Origin: CALGYY01 sp964585485
Lineage (GTDB): Bacteria; Bacteroidota; Bacteroidia; Bacteroidales; CAIWKO01
DNA: 64,000 bases
Assembly: GCA_964585485.1 (NCBI GenBank)
Contig: CAZPDS010000002.1
Span: 1-64,000, forward strand
Direction of reading: 5' to 3'
Part shown: positions 23,781-33,375 of the stretch, piece after piece
Position numbering within the stretch: the first letter of the stretch is position 1
Layout of the letters: each line of letters opens with the position of its first letter
Position numbers and translations under genes: made by a program
The notes under the pieces: model-generated
Databases searched by the model: none
The model's input: only the letters and a program-made list of their open reading frames with translations
Told to the model about the DNA's origin: nothing

Positions 23781-26234
23781 ATGAACCTCGCCCGCATTAT
23801 GTTCCTGCTGTGCCTGCAGTCATTCCTGTTCTGGCCCGCCGGCAGTGTCGCTCAGCGCCACCACCTTTCAGGAACAGTCAACGACTCGCTGACCGGTGAA
23901 CCCCTGGCTTTCGTAAATATTATAGTGAACCACACCCGGGAAGGCGGGCAAACCGACATCGACGGACGTTTCACCATCTCTACCGGCCAGCAACCTATGT
24001 CGCTGCAATTATCTTACATTGGCTACGCCCCCCGGGAAATCCAACTTAGCGGACGTACCCATGGCTTGCAGATCAAGCTGCAAAAAATTCAGTATGAACT
24101 TTCCGAAGTTGTTGTCTTTCCAGGTGAAAACCCGCTGCACCGTATCGTCCGAAAGGTCATCGCGAACCGCCCGCTGAACGATCCGGATTTGTTCCCGGCC
24201 TACCAATGCTACAGTTACAACAAGCTTACGGCCGAATGGAAACCCGGACCGAAATACTACGAAGCCCTGGAACAATGGAAAACCGACAGCAGCAAGGCCG
24301 ACAGCAGTTTGTTGCGCCTGGTAAACAGCCGGTCGGAACGTCATCTGATGATGATGGAATCCTACACACAGAGAAACTTTCTGGCACCCGATCGACTGCA
24401 GGAAACCATTCTGGCGAATCGGGTTTCGGGCTTCAGAAATCCGGATTTTGCACCCATGGCCACCGACTTGCAGCCTTTCTCTTTTTATGCGCCCCAAATC
24501 AACCTCAACACGGGAACAGTCTGCGGCTACCAGAATCCGTTCGCAGAAGGAGCTATTGGCCGCTATCAGTACCTCCCAGCCGATACGCTGTACGACGGGA
24601 ATGACAGTATCTTTGTGATCTCCTTCTATCCACTGAAAGGTCGGAACTTCAACGGACTGAAAGGCACGGCCTACGTCAACACCCACGGATACGCCTTGCA
24701 ATATATCTCTGCAACCCCCGCCGAATCCGGATTATGGAATATTACAGTGGAACAGCAATACCGGCGCCATCAAGACACCTGGTTCCCTGAACAGCTGAAT
24801 TATGAATGGCTGCTCCCCAGGTATCCCAACGAAAAGCTGGGTCTGTTACTTAAAGGCCGAAGCTATATTACCAGGGTGAACCTGGCTCCAGGGCTGCACC
24901 CCCGCGATTTCGGCCCCGATCAGGTCCGTCTTTCAGACTCGGCGCTCCGTAAGGATGCCATAATCTGGAATCACTACCGGACCGACAGCCTGAACCGATT
25001 CGAGTCCGGCACCTATCATTACATGGATTCCCTGGGCCGTCGTATGAATTTCGATTATTACACCCGCGCCCTTCCGGCCCTCATGGAAGGCTTTTTGCCC
25101 ATAGGTCCGCTGGATTGGTCCATCGACAAATTATATAATTACAATGAACTCGAGGGCCATCGCCTGGGGCTTGGGGTTCGCACCGGCCAGCGGGTTTCGA
25201 AATGGTTCACACTGGGAGGCTACCTTGGCTATGGTTTTTCCGACAAACGCTACAAGTATGGGGGTGACCTTCTGTTTCGCCTTTGGCGCAAGCACGACTG
25301 GGAGCTTTTTGGCCGGTACCGCAATGATGTCGCGGAGCCCGGATTAAGCACCTTCACGGGCTTCCGCCAAGCCAGCTATTGGTTTGATATGATTGGCGAC
25401 CGTTTTGATCTGTCCGAAACCATTGAGGCTGGCTTTCGGTTCCGCACCTTGCGCTTTCTTGAAGCCGAGCTCGCCCTCTCCCAGACCCATGCCATGCCCC
25501 AGTATGATTACTATTTTCAGCCGCCAAATGCAGTAAGCGACACCGGATTTGATTTCACCGACCTGCGCCTGTCGCTCCGATATACCGTCAAAGATGAAAT
25601 CACCCGGGCCTTTGGACAACGCTACTCATCGCCCGGAAACTTCCCTGTGTTCTACCTCACCCTAAGCAAAGGGTTCGATGACTTTTTAAATGGGGAATTT
25701 GATTACTTCAAAGCTGAGGCAGCCATTAGCGAAGACTTTGACATCCGAAACCTGGGGCGCACCAGCCTCTTGCTCATGGCCGGCCAGGTATGGGGCGATG
25801 TTCCCTACACGCGGCTTTTCCGCGGCCGGGGCAGTTATGGTGGCGACATTTCCCTATACCTACGCCATAGTTTCCAGACCCTGCGACCGGGTGAGTTTGT
25901 TAGCAATCGTTACCTTGCGTTTCACCTTGCACACAACTTTGGGCGCTTCCTGCTTCATGGTAAAAAATTCAAGCCCGAGTTAACGCTGGCCCACAATTTT
26001 CTTTTTGGTGATTTACGCCATGCTGACAGCCATCACAAACTCGCCATAGCCGCCCCCACTAAAGGATTCTTCGAGGCCGGCCTTATTGTCGACAACCTGT
26101 TGCGGGTGAAACTGCTGAACCTTGCTTACCTGGGTTTCGGTGTAGGCGGTTTTTACCGCTACGGAAGCTATCGCTTCGATGAACCCATCAAAAATCTTAC
26201 GGGAAAACTCACTTTCCGTATTACAGGAATGTAG
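23781..26234 (+). CDS. Outer-membrane DUF5686 protein with carboxypeptidase-like regulatory domain
   Basis: This 817-residue protein has a signal peptide (cleavage near SVAQ, residue 24), then a carboxypeptidase-regulatory-like beta-sandwich (HHLSGTVNDSLTGEPLAFVN, about residues 27-110; GGQTDIDGRFTIS). The rest matches the layout of DUF5686, with an LSEVVVFPGENPLHRIVRKV link near residue 120 and many amphipathic strands towards a C-terminal beta-barrel ending in a hydrophobic residue. The function of this Bacteroidota family is not established. It is monocistronic and converges on the AsmA-like gene. Confidence 0.85.
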   Translation: MNLARIMFLLCLQSFLFWPAGSVAQRHHLSGTVNDSLTGEPLAFVNIIVNHTREGGQTDIDGRFTISTGQQPMSLQLSYIGYAPREIQLSGRTHGLQIKLQKIQYELSEVVVFPGENPLHRIVRKVIANRPLNDPDLFPAYQCYSYNKLTAEWKPGPKYYEALEQWKTDSSKADSSLLRLVNSRSERHLMMMESYTQRNFLAPDRLQETILANRVSGFRNPDFAPMATDLQPFSFYAPQINLNTGTVCGYQNPFAEGAIGRYQYLPADTLYDGNDSIFVISFYPLKGRNFNGLKGTAYVNTHGYALQYISATPAESGLWNITVEQQYRRHQDTWFPEQLNYEWLLPRYPNEKLGLLLKGRSYITRVNLAPGLHPRDFGPDQVRLSDSALRKDAIIWNHYRTDSLNRFESGTYHYMDSLGRRMNFDYYTRALPALMEGFLPIGPLDWSIDKLYNYNELEGHRLGLGVRTGQRVSKWFTLGGYLGYGFSDKRYKYGGDLLFRLWRKHDWELFGRYRNDVAEPGLSTFTGFRQASYWFDMIGDRFDLSETIEAGFRFRTLRFLEAELALSQTHAMPQYDYYFQPPNAVSDTGFDFTDLRLSLRYTVKDEITRAFGQRYSSPGNFPVFYLTLSKGFDDFLNGEFDYFKAEAAISEDFDIRNLGRTSLLLMAGQVWGDVPYTRLFRGRGSYGGDISLYLRHSFQTLRPGEFVSNRYLAFHLAHNFGRFLLHGKKFKPELTLAHNFLFGDLRHADSHHKLAIAAPTKGFFEAGLIVDNLLRVKLLNLAYLGFGVGGFYRYGSYRFDEPIKNLTGKLTFRITGM

Positions 26235-26262
26235 CATGTGTGGTGCGTATTGCTTCTGGGAG

Positions 26263-28899
26263 CTACTCCCATTCCATTTGAAATTCGGGTTCATGAACGC
26301 CCTGCCGGGGCTTTTGCGGCGCATTCACCGTATCCTTTTTAAACCACTCGAATTCTTTTTTTAGTACCTCCTTTAACGTTTGCTTTTCCTCGCGTACCCG
26401 TACATTCAGGTTTTCACGATAAGCTGCCTTATCAACCTTCTTGTAAATGGGGTTTTCGGTGGTACCCGTAATTTGGAAGTAATACCGCTCGCGGTGCAAA
26501 CCGTCATCCTCTACCTCACCATACTCACTCTGTCGGTCACGGTTGCTATTAAGTATTTCCGCATACAATACGGAAACATGATAATTAATCGCGTTAGAGA
26601 AGGAGTGGGTGCCGTTGAAATCTACATCCAATACATCGTTGCGGATATTGGTGGGCGGTATAGTGATCATCCGGTCCTGAATGTTCACATGGGTGGTGAG
26701 GGTAGCAAATTTGATCGTGGCGAAATTTCGGTTTTTCATGTATTTGGATAATCCCTCAATGGGCGCAAAATGAATGAGCTCCCCATTTTCAATCACCACT
26801 TTTGCCTTTGCTGTAATGGAGGACTGATCCACTTCGAAGAGGTTGCTCCAGTTTGATTTCAACTGAATGTCGGTGGTTAGATAACCCTTCAGGTTTTGAT
26901 CGGTCAACGCTTCCTGCCCGAAATTGTTAAGCTGATAGAACATTTTTCTGATATCAACACGCTGCAAATGGGCATCACAGCTAATCAGCAACTGGCCATT
27001 ATGGCTGTTATCCAAAAGCCCGGTTGCGCTCACGCGCCCATCCATCGCGCCAAAAGAAAGGTTTTCTACCAGAACCTGCCGGTTATGAATCCGCATTCGA
27101 CCGACAATATCGGCAGCCCTGAATTTGCCAAAGGAAAAACGTCGGACTTTCACATCAAAATCCAGGTCCAGCTTTGGGGAGATATCGAGCCGTAAGAGGG
27201 TATCACCTGAACTGACTTGATACTGTAACAACTCCTCCATGTCGATGTGCTGAGAGATAAAGTCGGCTTTCACCTGAAGGTTTTGATTTTCGAGCAGGAT
27301 GTAGGGCAGAAGATTGCGGAAATAACCCTTAATGAAGAAATCATTATTGTCAATTTTTCCCCGGAAATTCTCCGAGATCAAATCGTTATTGCTAAACTTA
27401 AATTGACCGTTCAGCCCTGAGAAGCGAAGCTTGTTTTGCCGGAATTCAAAGGCAGCATCCTGAAGCTTCAGGCTGCCGGAGGAGCTTGAGTTCACAAAAT
27501 CCGCCCCGGAGAATCCACGACTGCTTTGCATCTGGCCTTTGTACATCAGATCAAAATCAAGGGTTCCACTCATGGCCGCGAGGGTGTCCGACTGCACAAA
27601 CTCGTTTAGAACAGACAGATCCAGATGGCCTTTCGCCTTCAACGATAGGTCCGGCTTGTTGAAATTTTTAATACTAAAGCTTCCGCTGATGTCGCCCTGT
27701 TTTAACACCGCCGAAAACGAGGGTACGGTAAGTTCGGCAGACTGTCCGGAAGCACCGCTGAATTTCGCCTTTAAGCAAACCCGGCTAAGCCGGATGCCGC
27801 TTTTGCGTTGTTCTATCTCCCCGTCCACAAGGCTGACTTCAGCCGAAAACAAAGGAAATTGCGTTCCCGCCCAGCTTCCTTTGAGTACCGCTTGAAAATC
27901 AAAACGGCCCCTACCCTTAAAATCCTTGATTTTGTCTTGCCATAAGGATGGCAGCGCTTCCAGGAAATCCTGCAACGACAACTGGGTTCCATTCATGTTT
28001 AATGCCAGCTCCCGACGATCATCCCCGTAGGCCACATAACCTTTGAGGAAGAGTTCCAGGTCGCCCACGCGCACTTCGCCACGCGAGAAGGTCACCGTCT
28101 CCTTCAGCTGATCAACCTGCAAAGCCATGTTCAGAAAGGTGTTATCAGCCCTGAAGTAATTGGTTCCATAGGATTTAATGCGATCGACCGCCACCGAACC
28201 CTCGATTTCCAGTTCATACGTATCCTTCATGAATTCACCCTTGAGTGTAGCGTCCCTTGCCAGCAGGGCATAATCCTGGCGCGCAGGATAGTCCATGTAG
28301 CGACAATCCACGTTGGATAAGGTGAGCTTTTGCAGGTCAAGGCTGAAATTATCGCTGCCTGTAGTGTCGGAAGAAGGCTTCAGCAAATGATAGTTGTCAT
28401 CGCCGTTGGGAAAAATCTTGAGCTGCAGCAACGCATCGCCCACCTCCACCCGCCGTACGTGGTATTGGCCGAAAACCAGATCCCAGACTGACATCTGCAG
28501 GTACACGTCTTTTGCTTTCAGGAGCAGGCTATCGTAGGCAAAACCGGCCGAGGTCCATTTCCGAACATGATGAGGTGAAAACTTATCATATGAAACGGTA
28601 TCGCCGTAGGCGTCATAAATCCGCACATTTTTGAAATGCACTGATGCAAAAGGGAAACGTGCAAAAACAGAAAACTCAATATCCTGAACCTCCACTCTAC
28701 AGTTCAACTGCTTGTTCAATTGGGTAACGATGATACCCTTCACGGTATCTTCATAATAATACCCGATGAAGAGGCCCACGCCACCGGCCAATACGAGCAG
28801 TATTGCCAGACTAATCAAGGTTTTCTTCAGGCGACGTTGAAAACGCGGCCGCTGATAAAAGCGTTCCTTTTTAGCCTGGCTTATTTCAGAGACGTCCAT
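26263..28899 (-). CDS. AsmA-family protein
   Basis: An 878-residue protein with one N-terminal membrane helix (about residues 29-50, after a basic RRLKKT) and a large periplasmic region. The early part (IIVTQLNKQLNCRVEVQDIEFSVFARFPFASVHFKNVRI) is typical of AsmA N-terminal domains, and the C-terminal part (LTDQNLKGYLTTDIQLKSN) fits the AsmA C-terminal domain. Such proteins are linked with lipid transport or outer-membrane assembly. The ATG at 28899 is chosen over 28926 because a TAATTTTG -7 box (28905-28912, minus) lies inside the longer frame. Confidence 0.87.
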   Translation of the reverse strand: MDVSEISQAKKERFYQRPRFQRRLKKTLISLAILLVLAGGVGLFIGYYYEDTVKGIIVTQLNKQLNCRVEVQDIEFSVFARFPFASVHFKNVRIYDAYGDTVSYDKFSPHHVRKWTSAGFAYDSLLLKAKDVYLQMSVWDLVFGQYHVRRVEVGDALLQLKIFPNGDDNYHLLKPSSDTTGSDNFSLDLQKLTLSNVDCRYMDYPARQDYALLARDATLKGEFMKDTYELEIEGSVAVDRIKSYGTNYFRADNTFLNMALQVDQLKETVTFSRGEVRVGDLELFLKGYVAYGDDRRELALNMNGTQLSLQDFLEALPSLWQDKIKDFKGRGRFDFQAVLKGSWAGTQFPLFSAEVSLVDGEIEQRKSGIRLSRVCLKAKFSGASGQSAELTVPSFSAVLKQGDISGSFSIKNFNKPDLSLKAKGHLDLSVLNEFVQSDTLAAMSGTLDFDLMYKGQMQSSRGFSGADFVNSSSSGSLKLQDAAFEFRQNKLRFSGLNGQFKFSNNDLISENFRGKIDNNDFFIKGYFRNLLPYILLENQNLQVKADFISQHIDMEELLQYQVSSGDTLLRLDISPKLDLDFDVKVRRFSFGKFRAADIVGRMRIHNRQVLVENLSFGAMDGRVSATGLLDNSHNGQLLISCDAHLQRVDIRKMFYQLNNFGQEALTDQNLKGYLTTDIQLKSNWSNLFEVDQSSITAKAKVVIENGELIHFAPIEGLSKYMKNRNFATIKFATLTTHVNIQDRMITIPPTNIRNDVLDVDFNGTHSFSNAINYHVSVLYAEILNSNRDRQSEYGEVEDDGLHRERYYFQITGTTENPIYKKVDKAAYRENLNVRVREEKQTLKEVLKKEFEWFKKDTVNAPQKPRQGVHEPEFQMEWE

Positions 28900-28904
28900 A
28901 GCTG

Positions 28905-28912
28905 CAAAATTA
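28905..28912 (-). promoter_or_regulatory. -7 box of the AsmA-like gene
   Basis: TAATTTTG on the minus strand ends five bases before the ATG at 28899, implying a leaderless or near-leaderless mRNA. Confidence 0.45.
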
Positions 28913-29021
28913 ATCCTTCCATCCATCAGAGGATGGTTAACGGGCGTGAAATATTAACAAGCCTTGTTTGAAAACGTAATAAGCGAAGGAAAGGTGTTTG
29001 GAAGGCAATAAAAACAAGGAT

Positions 29022-29885
29022 TTATTCGAAGGTCCGTGTCATGTCATCCGGCACCACCAGAATATAATCCGCCCGGAGAATGGATTCTTCCGAAAGTGCC
29101 GACAAATCACTTTGCTCCACTGTGGCCACGGTCAAGACTTTCAAATAGGGGTCGGCGTTCTTCAGGTACCACATAATACCCTCAAAAAAATCGCTGTGTG
29201 CGGTACCATTGAAATGGAGCAGTGTTTTACCCGGGCTCAGGTTCTTCCGGATGAAGTGCGCCATGGTTGCATCCTTAATGGCTTGCGCCTTGGGAAGATT
29301 GGGTGAAACCTGACCGCCCATACTCATCTGCAACATATTGCTGTAGCAATCCAGCTCGGGATCATAAGCAATAGGCAGGGGGGCTACGTAAGAACGTACA
29401 GGTTCCGTTAGTGCTTCCAATGCCTCGAAGCCGTAGTCGTATACCATCGCAGCGTAATACCGGGGAATATTAGTGGCCACAAATTCCAGGTTCGTGTTGC
29501 GCGCAAATTCCACCAAGGGTTTGTAATCTGTTCCGTAATTCTGCCATAAACGGGCGTTGGCCTGCAGCGTATCCTCCGAAACCTCTCCTTTCAGATAACG
29601 ATTAAGCACCCCCTGATGATCCGCTTCAAACATTTCGGCACCCAGTATCAGGTTCTGCTTTTTTAGCTTAAAAAGATCTTTGGTGAGCTGAAGTTCTAAC
29701 CAGTGCGATAGCGGATTCCCGTGAATTTCGCCAAAAAGAACGACCTCGCACCCCTCTGCATCCTGCAACAATTTATGGTAGGTGGTTTTTTTTCCGCGAA
29801 CATCAAAAAGCTGATACGCCGGCTTATCCATTTTAAGGGAAGTGCCTAGTAAAAACAAGACCAACACGGCGATTTTCACTTTCAT
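29022..29885 (-). CDS. ChaN-family protein (haem-binding uptake, Tiki-like)
   Basis: This 287-residue exported protein has a hydrophobic N-terminus (MKVKIAVLVLFLLG) without a clear lipobox cysteine. The ChaN domain shows the GEIHGNPLSHWLEL motif at about residue 52, the LGAEMFEADHQGVLNRYL segment near 82, and the late HFNGTAHSDFFEGI near 225. The family includes a Campylobacter ChaN that binds haem and eukaryotic Tiki proteases that share the fold. Whether this one binds haem or cuts peptides is unknown. ATG at 29885 is preferred to the in-frame GTG one codon upstream. Confidence 0.88.
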   Translation of the reverse strand: MKVKIAVLVLFLLGTSLKMDKPAYQLFDVRGKKTTYHKLLQDAEGCEVVLFGEIHGNPLSHWLELQLTKDLFKLKKQNLILGAEMFEADHQGVLNRYLKGEVSEDTLQANARLWQNYGTDYKPLVEFARNTNLEFVATNIPRYYAAMVYDYGFEALEALTEPVRSYVAPLPIAYDPELDCYSNMLQMSMGGQVSPNLPKAQAIKDATMAHFIRKNLSPGKTLLHFNGTAHSDFFEGIMWYLKNADPYLKVLTVATVEQSDLSALSEESILRADYILVVPDDMTRTFE

Positions 29886-30119
29886 CACAGGAGCTTTGTT
29901 CGCAAAAATAATAAAATAATATTGTTCCTCCCCCTAAATCTGACAAAGCGTGCAATAAATTTCAAAATGTTTCATTTGTTAAGTATTCATAAATTTTTTT
30001 TGGACTCAGGCAACCTTTTCAAAAAAGCGCTGTCTTCTTTATAGCAAATCTAAATAAGCTGCATTGGCGTTCATTTTTTACCGGATACTTAAAAGACCGA
30101 ACCGTTAACTGCTTATTGA

Positions 30120-30150
30120 TTGCGTTGCGCTATAAATAAATGTAACTTTG
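30120..30150 (+). promoter_or_regulatory. Consensus promoter of the tiny membrane protein gene
   Basis: TTG (30120-30122), a 20-base spacer and TAACTTTG (30143-30150) form an exact match to the Bacteroidota promoter. The rest of the gap 29886-30119 shows no gene or repeat. Confidence 0.65.
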
Positions 30151-30168
30151 ACCTAATTAAAGTATTAT

Positions 30169-30282
30169 ATGACAAACAACTTAAAATTTAAAGCTATGAA
30201 CACCGCGAAGGAATATTTTTTCTGGCTGATTTATGCAGTGCTCATGTTAGTGTTGGCAGCTGCTGTCATTATCCTCGGATAA
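30169..30282 (+). CDS. Tiny single-helix membrane protein (37 or 28 residues)
   Basis: Two in-frame ATGs, at 30169 and 30196, lead to one TAA. The core reads MNTAKEYFF, then WLIYAVLMLVLAAAVIILG, one membrane helix. A full consensus promoter lies just upstream and a strong terminator at 30345-30386 just downstream, so the frame is framed as a complete transcription unit. It is convergent with the trk operon. The length and form recall small subunits such as KdpF, but there is no sequence evidence for that. It shares its plan with the 31-residue frame at 23291. Confidence 0.6.
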   Translation: MTNNLKFKAMNTAKEYFFWLIYAVLMLVLAAAVIILG

Positions 30283-30344
30283 CGTAATCTACTAAACTGG
30301 TTTTCAGTACACCATGAAATAATTCCGAAAAATTTCGTAAGCAA

Positions 30345-30386
30345 GAAAAAAAAGAGAATGCCGATAAAAGGCATTCTCTTTTTTTT
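30345..30386. terminator. Bidirectional intrinsic terminator
   Basis: AAAAGAGAATGCC and GGCATTCTCTTTT form a perfect 13-bp stem with long A and T runs. It serves the tiny gene on the plus strand and the trk operon on the minus strand. Confidence 0.9.
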
Positions 30387-30402
30387 CAAAATTAAAGTTC
30401 TC

Positions 30403-31860
30403 TTAACGTTTCCAGAAGGAGGGTGTAAAAAGGATCAGCACCGAAAAAAGCTCAAGGCGACCCAGCAGCATACAGGCGGCAAGAACCCATTTGCTAAAAT
30501 CCGGGGCGGCTGAATAATTACTCATGGGACCGAAAACACCCAATCCGGGGCCAACGCCGCCCATAGTGGTAGCTACGGCCCCCGCTGCCGACGTAAAATC
30601 AATGTCATTCACCGACAGTAAGAGAACCCCTGTGGCAAAGGTGAGGATGTAGATAAGAAAAAAAGCCATTATCTTAGTCAACACATTATCGCTGACCGGT
30701 TTTTTATTGTAGCGTAATACCAGGACGGCACTGGGGTGAAACATCTTCTTAAACTCCCGTCCCGCCATTTTAAACAGCATAAGGTAACGCATTACCTTAA
30801 CAGAACCCGTGGTACTGCCGGCACATCCGCCAATGAGCATAAGAAAAAACAGCACAAGCCAGAGGGCGGTGGGCCACAAAACGAAGTCTTCGCTGGCAAA
30901 GCCTGTACAGGAAATAATCGACGCCACCTGGAAAAATCCCGCCCGAAGGGAATGTTCAAGGCTGTATTGGGTGCGGAAGTAAAGATTTAGACCAATAAAA
31001 AGTGCCGCTCCTATAATGATCCCCAGAAACAATCTGAACTCTTCATCTTTAAAGTATCGTTTGATATTACCCGTAAGCGCGTAATAATGAAGCGTGAAAT
31101 TTGTGGCGGCCAGAATCATGAAAATTGTAATGACATACTGAATGTATGGACTATAGCTTGCTATGCTGTCATTTTTTACCCCGAAACCACCCGTGGCCAC
31201 AGTGCCAAAAGAATGGCACATAGAGTCGAACAGAGGCATTCCGCCCACCATCAGAAGAAATACCTCAGCAACGGTGAGCAACACATAGATACCCCATAGT
31301 TTTTTCGCGGTTTCCCGGATGCGCGGATGTAGTTTCTCGCCCATGGGGCCGCTGGATTCAGCCGAAAACAACTGCATGCCGCCGGCGCCCAGAAAAGGCA
31401 GAATTGCCACAGACAGAACAATAATTCCCATACCCCCGATCCAATGCGTTATGCTGCGCCAGAACAACAATCCTTGAGGAACCGCTTCCACATCGGTTAA
31501 GATCGAAGCCCCTGTCGTTGAAAAACCGGAAATGCTTTCGAAAAAGGCATCGGTAAAACGAGGAATGGCTCCACTCAGCAGATAGGGCAGCGTACCAAAA
31601 AGTGAGATCAGCACCCAGGTGGCGGAAACCACTAAATAACCCTCCCGCTTGCCAATATTTTTTTGAAATGTTCGGACAAAGGGCAGAAACAGAGCCAAAC
31701 CCGCTGCCAGAGTAATCAGGAAAGAGAGCAGAAGCGGCCCGTGATCACCGGAGCGGAAATAAAACGAGAACGGCAGGCCGCTGAGCATAAACACAGACTC
31801 TATCATCAGCACCAGGCCCACGGTGCGAAAAACATACTTAAAATTAATGGCTGTACTCAT
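30403..31860 (-). CDS. trkH: TrkH-family potassium transporter subunit (second copy in operon)
   Basis: A 485-residue K+ channel-like subunit with four pore loops. The filter segments are visible: SGFSTTGAS, GTVATGGFG, ISCTGFAS and TTMGGVGPGLG. The paired TrkA should gate it. It is the last gene of trkA-trkH-trkH and lies 52 bases after the other copy, to which it is clearly similar and identical in length. It ends just before a shared terminator. The N-terminus (MSTAINFKYVFRTVGLVLMI) aligns with that of the neighbour. Confidence 0.95.
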   Translation of the reverse strand: MSTAINFKYVFRTVGLVLMIESVFMLSGLPFSFYFRSGDHGPLLLSFLITLAAGLALFLPFVRTFQKNIGKREGYLVVSATWVLISLFGTLPYLLSGAIPRFTDAFFESISGFSTTGASILTDVEAVPQGLLFWRSITHWIGGMGIIVLSVAILPFLGAGGMQLFSAESSGPMGEKLHPRIRETAKKLWGIYVLLTVAEVFLLMVGGMPLFDSMCHSFGTVATGGFGVKNDSIASYSPYIQYVITIFMILAATNFTLHYYALTGNIKRYFKDEEFRLFLGIIIGAALFIGLNLYFRTQYSLEHSLRAGFFQVASIISCTGFASEDFVLWPTALWLVLFFLMLIGGCAGSTTGSVKVMRYLMLFKMAGREFKKMFHPSAVLVLRYNKKPVSDNVLTKIMAFFLIYILTFATGVLLLSVNDIDFTSAAGAVATTMGGVGPGLGVFGPMSNYSAAPDFSKWVLAACMLLGRLELFSVLILFTPSFWKR

Positions 31861-31912
31861 GCGATGGAGACCTCCTGACTGCGAGAAAACGATGAGTCCG
31901 TAAGTGTAATCA

Positions 31913-33370
31913 TTACCTTTTCCAATAAGCGGGCGAGAACAATATGATCACGGAAAATAATTCCAAACGACCTACCAACATACAATAGGAAAGCACCCAT
32001 TTCCCGGCCATCGGTATGCCGGAAAAGTTACCGGCCGGCCCGGTTTCGCCCAATCCCGGGCCAATACAACCCAGGGTGGCGGCGGAGGAGCCGATGGCCG
32101 TGATAAAATCCACGCCCATTATCATCAGCGCCAAGGAAGCCGCGATGAAGGTACCAATGTATATAAACAGGAAGATAAAAACGTTCCGTAGTACCTCATC
32201 ACGGACCGTCTTGCCGTTTAGCTTAAGGGTAATAAAGGCGCTCGGATGCAACACCTTCTTGAACTCGGTTCGTATGGCCTTGGCGGCGATCAGCACGCGC
32301 ACCTGCTTCATGCCACCGGTGGTGCTGCCCGCCATTCCGCCCATAAACATCAGTAAAAAAAGCAACATCCAGAGTGGTGTAGCCCAGGCATAAAAATTAT
32401 CTGTTGCATACCCGGTGGTAGATAATATGGCTGTAACCTGAAACAAGCTCGTTCGAAAAGAAGTCTCTAAATCATACCCTCGTCCGATAAAAAGCCAGGC
32501 ACCGATAAACAACGTAGAAAGAGCAATGATGCCCATATAAAAACGGTACTCCTGATCGCGCAGCATATTGCGCCATTTGCCGGTAAGTACAAAAAAATGC
32601 AGGCTAAAGTTGGTGGCGCCCAACACCATAAAAAGAATCACCACATACTGACAGTAGGGACTAAAAGCCCCCATGCTGAGGTTGCGGGTAGAAAACCCGC
32701 CGGTTCCAATGGCGCCAAAAGTATGACAGAGGGCATCAAAAAGGCTCATGCCCCCGAACAAGAGCAAGGTCGTCATCACCAGGGTCAACAACAGGTAGAT
32801 GCCCCATAAAATTTTTGCTGCATCGATGATGCGTGGACGAATTTTCTCTTTAATAGGATCGGAGGCCTCCGCTGAAAACAACTGGCTTCCGCCCGCTCCC
32901 ATGAAGGGCAACAGCGCCACAGTAAAGACCACAATGCCCATACCCCCAATCCAATGGGTTAGGCTGCGCCAAAACAACACACCATGGGGCACGATTTCAA
33001 CATCGCGAAGCACCGATGAACCGGTCGTGGAAAATCCGGAAATGGATTCGAAATACGCATCTGTAAAGTTCCCCATCGCTCCGCTAAAAAGAAAGGGCAT
33101 TGTTCCAAAGGCCGACCAAAACACCCACACCACCGTCACCATTAAAAAACTCTCGGGCCGCCCCACCGGCTTTTTTTCACGGGTACGGCTGAAAAACGCG
33201 AGGGCTGCTCCGGTCAAAAATGTAATCAACGAAGACCAGCCCAGGGCGGCCTTATCGCCAGACCCATAATACAACGAAAAGGGCAGACCCAATAGCATGA
33301 GCAGGCCTTCTACCATGAGAGTAAGACCCAGAACGAAAATGACGCGCCGAAGATAAATTGACTTAAACAC
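31913..33370 (-). CDS. trkH: TrkH-family potassium transporter subunit (first copy in operon)
   Basis: Another 485-residue TrkH, translated from a GTG five bases after the trkA stop. Its filter segments are SGFSTTGSS, GAIGTGGFS, LSTTGYAT and ATLGCIGPGLG. The fourth loop has LGCIG where the sister has MGGVG, so one glycine near the filter is replaced by cysteine. The two copies appear to be an old tandem duplication, since much of the loop sequence has diverged. They may have different affinities or ion preference, which is inference. Confidence 0.95.
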   Translation of the reverse strand: MFKSIYLRRVIFVLGLTLMVEGLLMLLGLPFSLYYGSGDKAALGWSSLITFLTGAALAFFSRTREKKPVGRPESFLMVTVVWVFWSAFGTMPFLFSGAMGNFTDAYFESISGFSTTGSSVLRDVEIVPHGVLFWRSLTHWIGGMGIVVFTVALLPFMGAGGSQLFSAEASDPIKEKIRPRIIDAAKILWGIYLLLTLVMTTLLLFGGMSLFDALCHTFGAIGTGGFSTRNLSMGAFSPYCQYVVILFMVLGATNFSLHFFVLTGKWRNMLRDQEYRFYMGIIALSTLFIGAWLFIGRGYDLETSFRTSLFQVTAILSTTGYATDNFYAWATPLWMLLFLLMFMGGMAGSTTGGMKQVRVLIAAKAIRTEFKKVLHPSAFITLKLNGKTVRDEVLRNVFIFLFIYIGTFIAASLALMIMGVDFITAIGSSAATLGCIGPGLGETGPAGNFSGIPMAGKWVLSYCMLVGRLELFSVIILFSPAYWKR

Positions 33371-33375
33371 TTATA

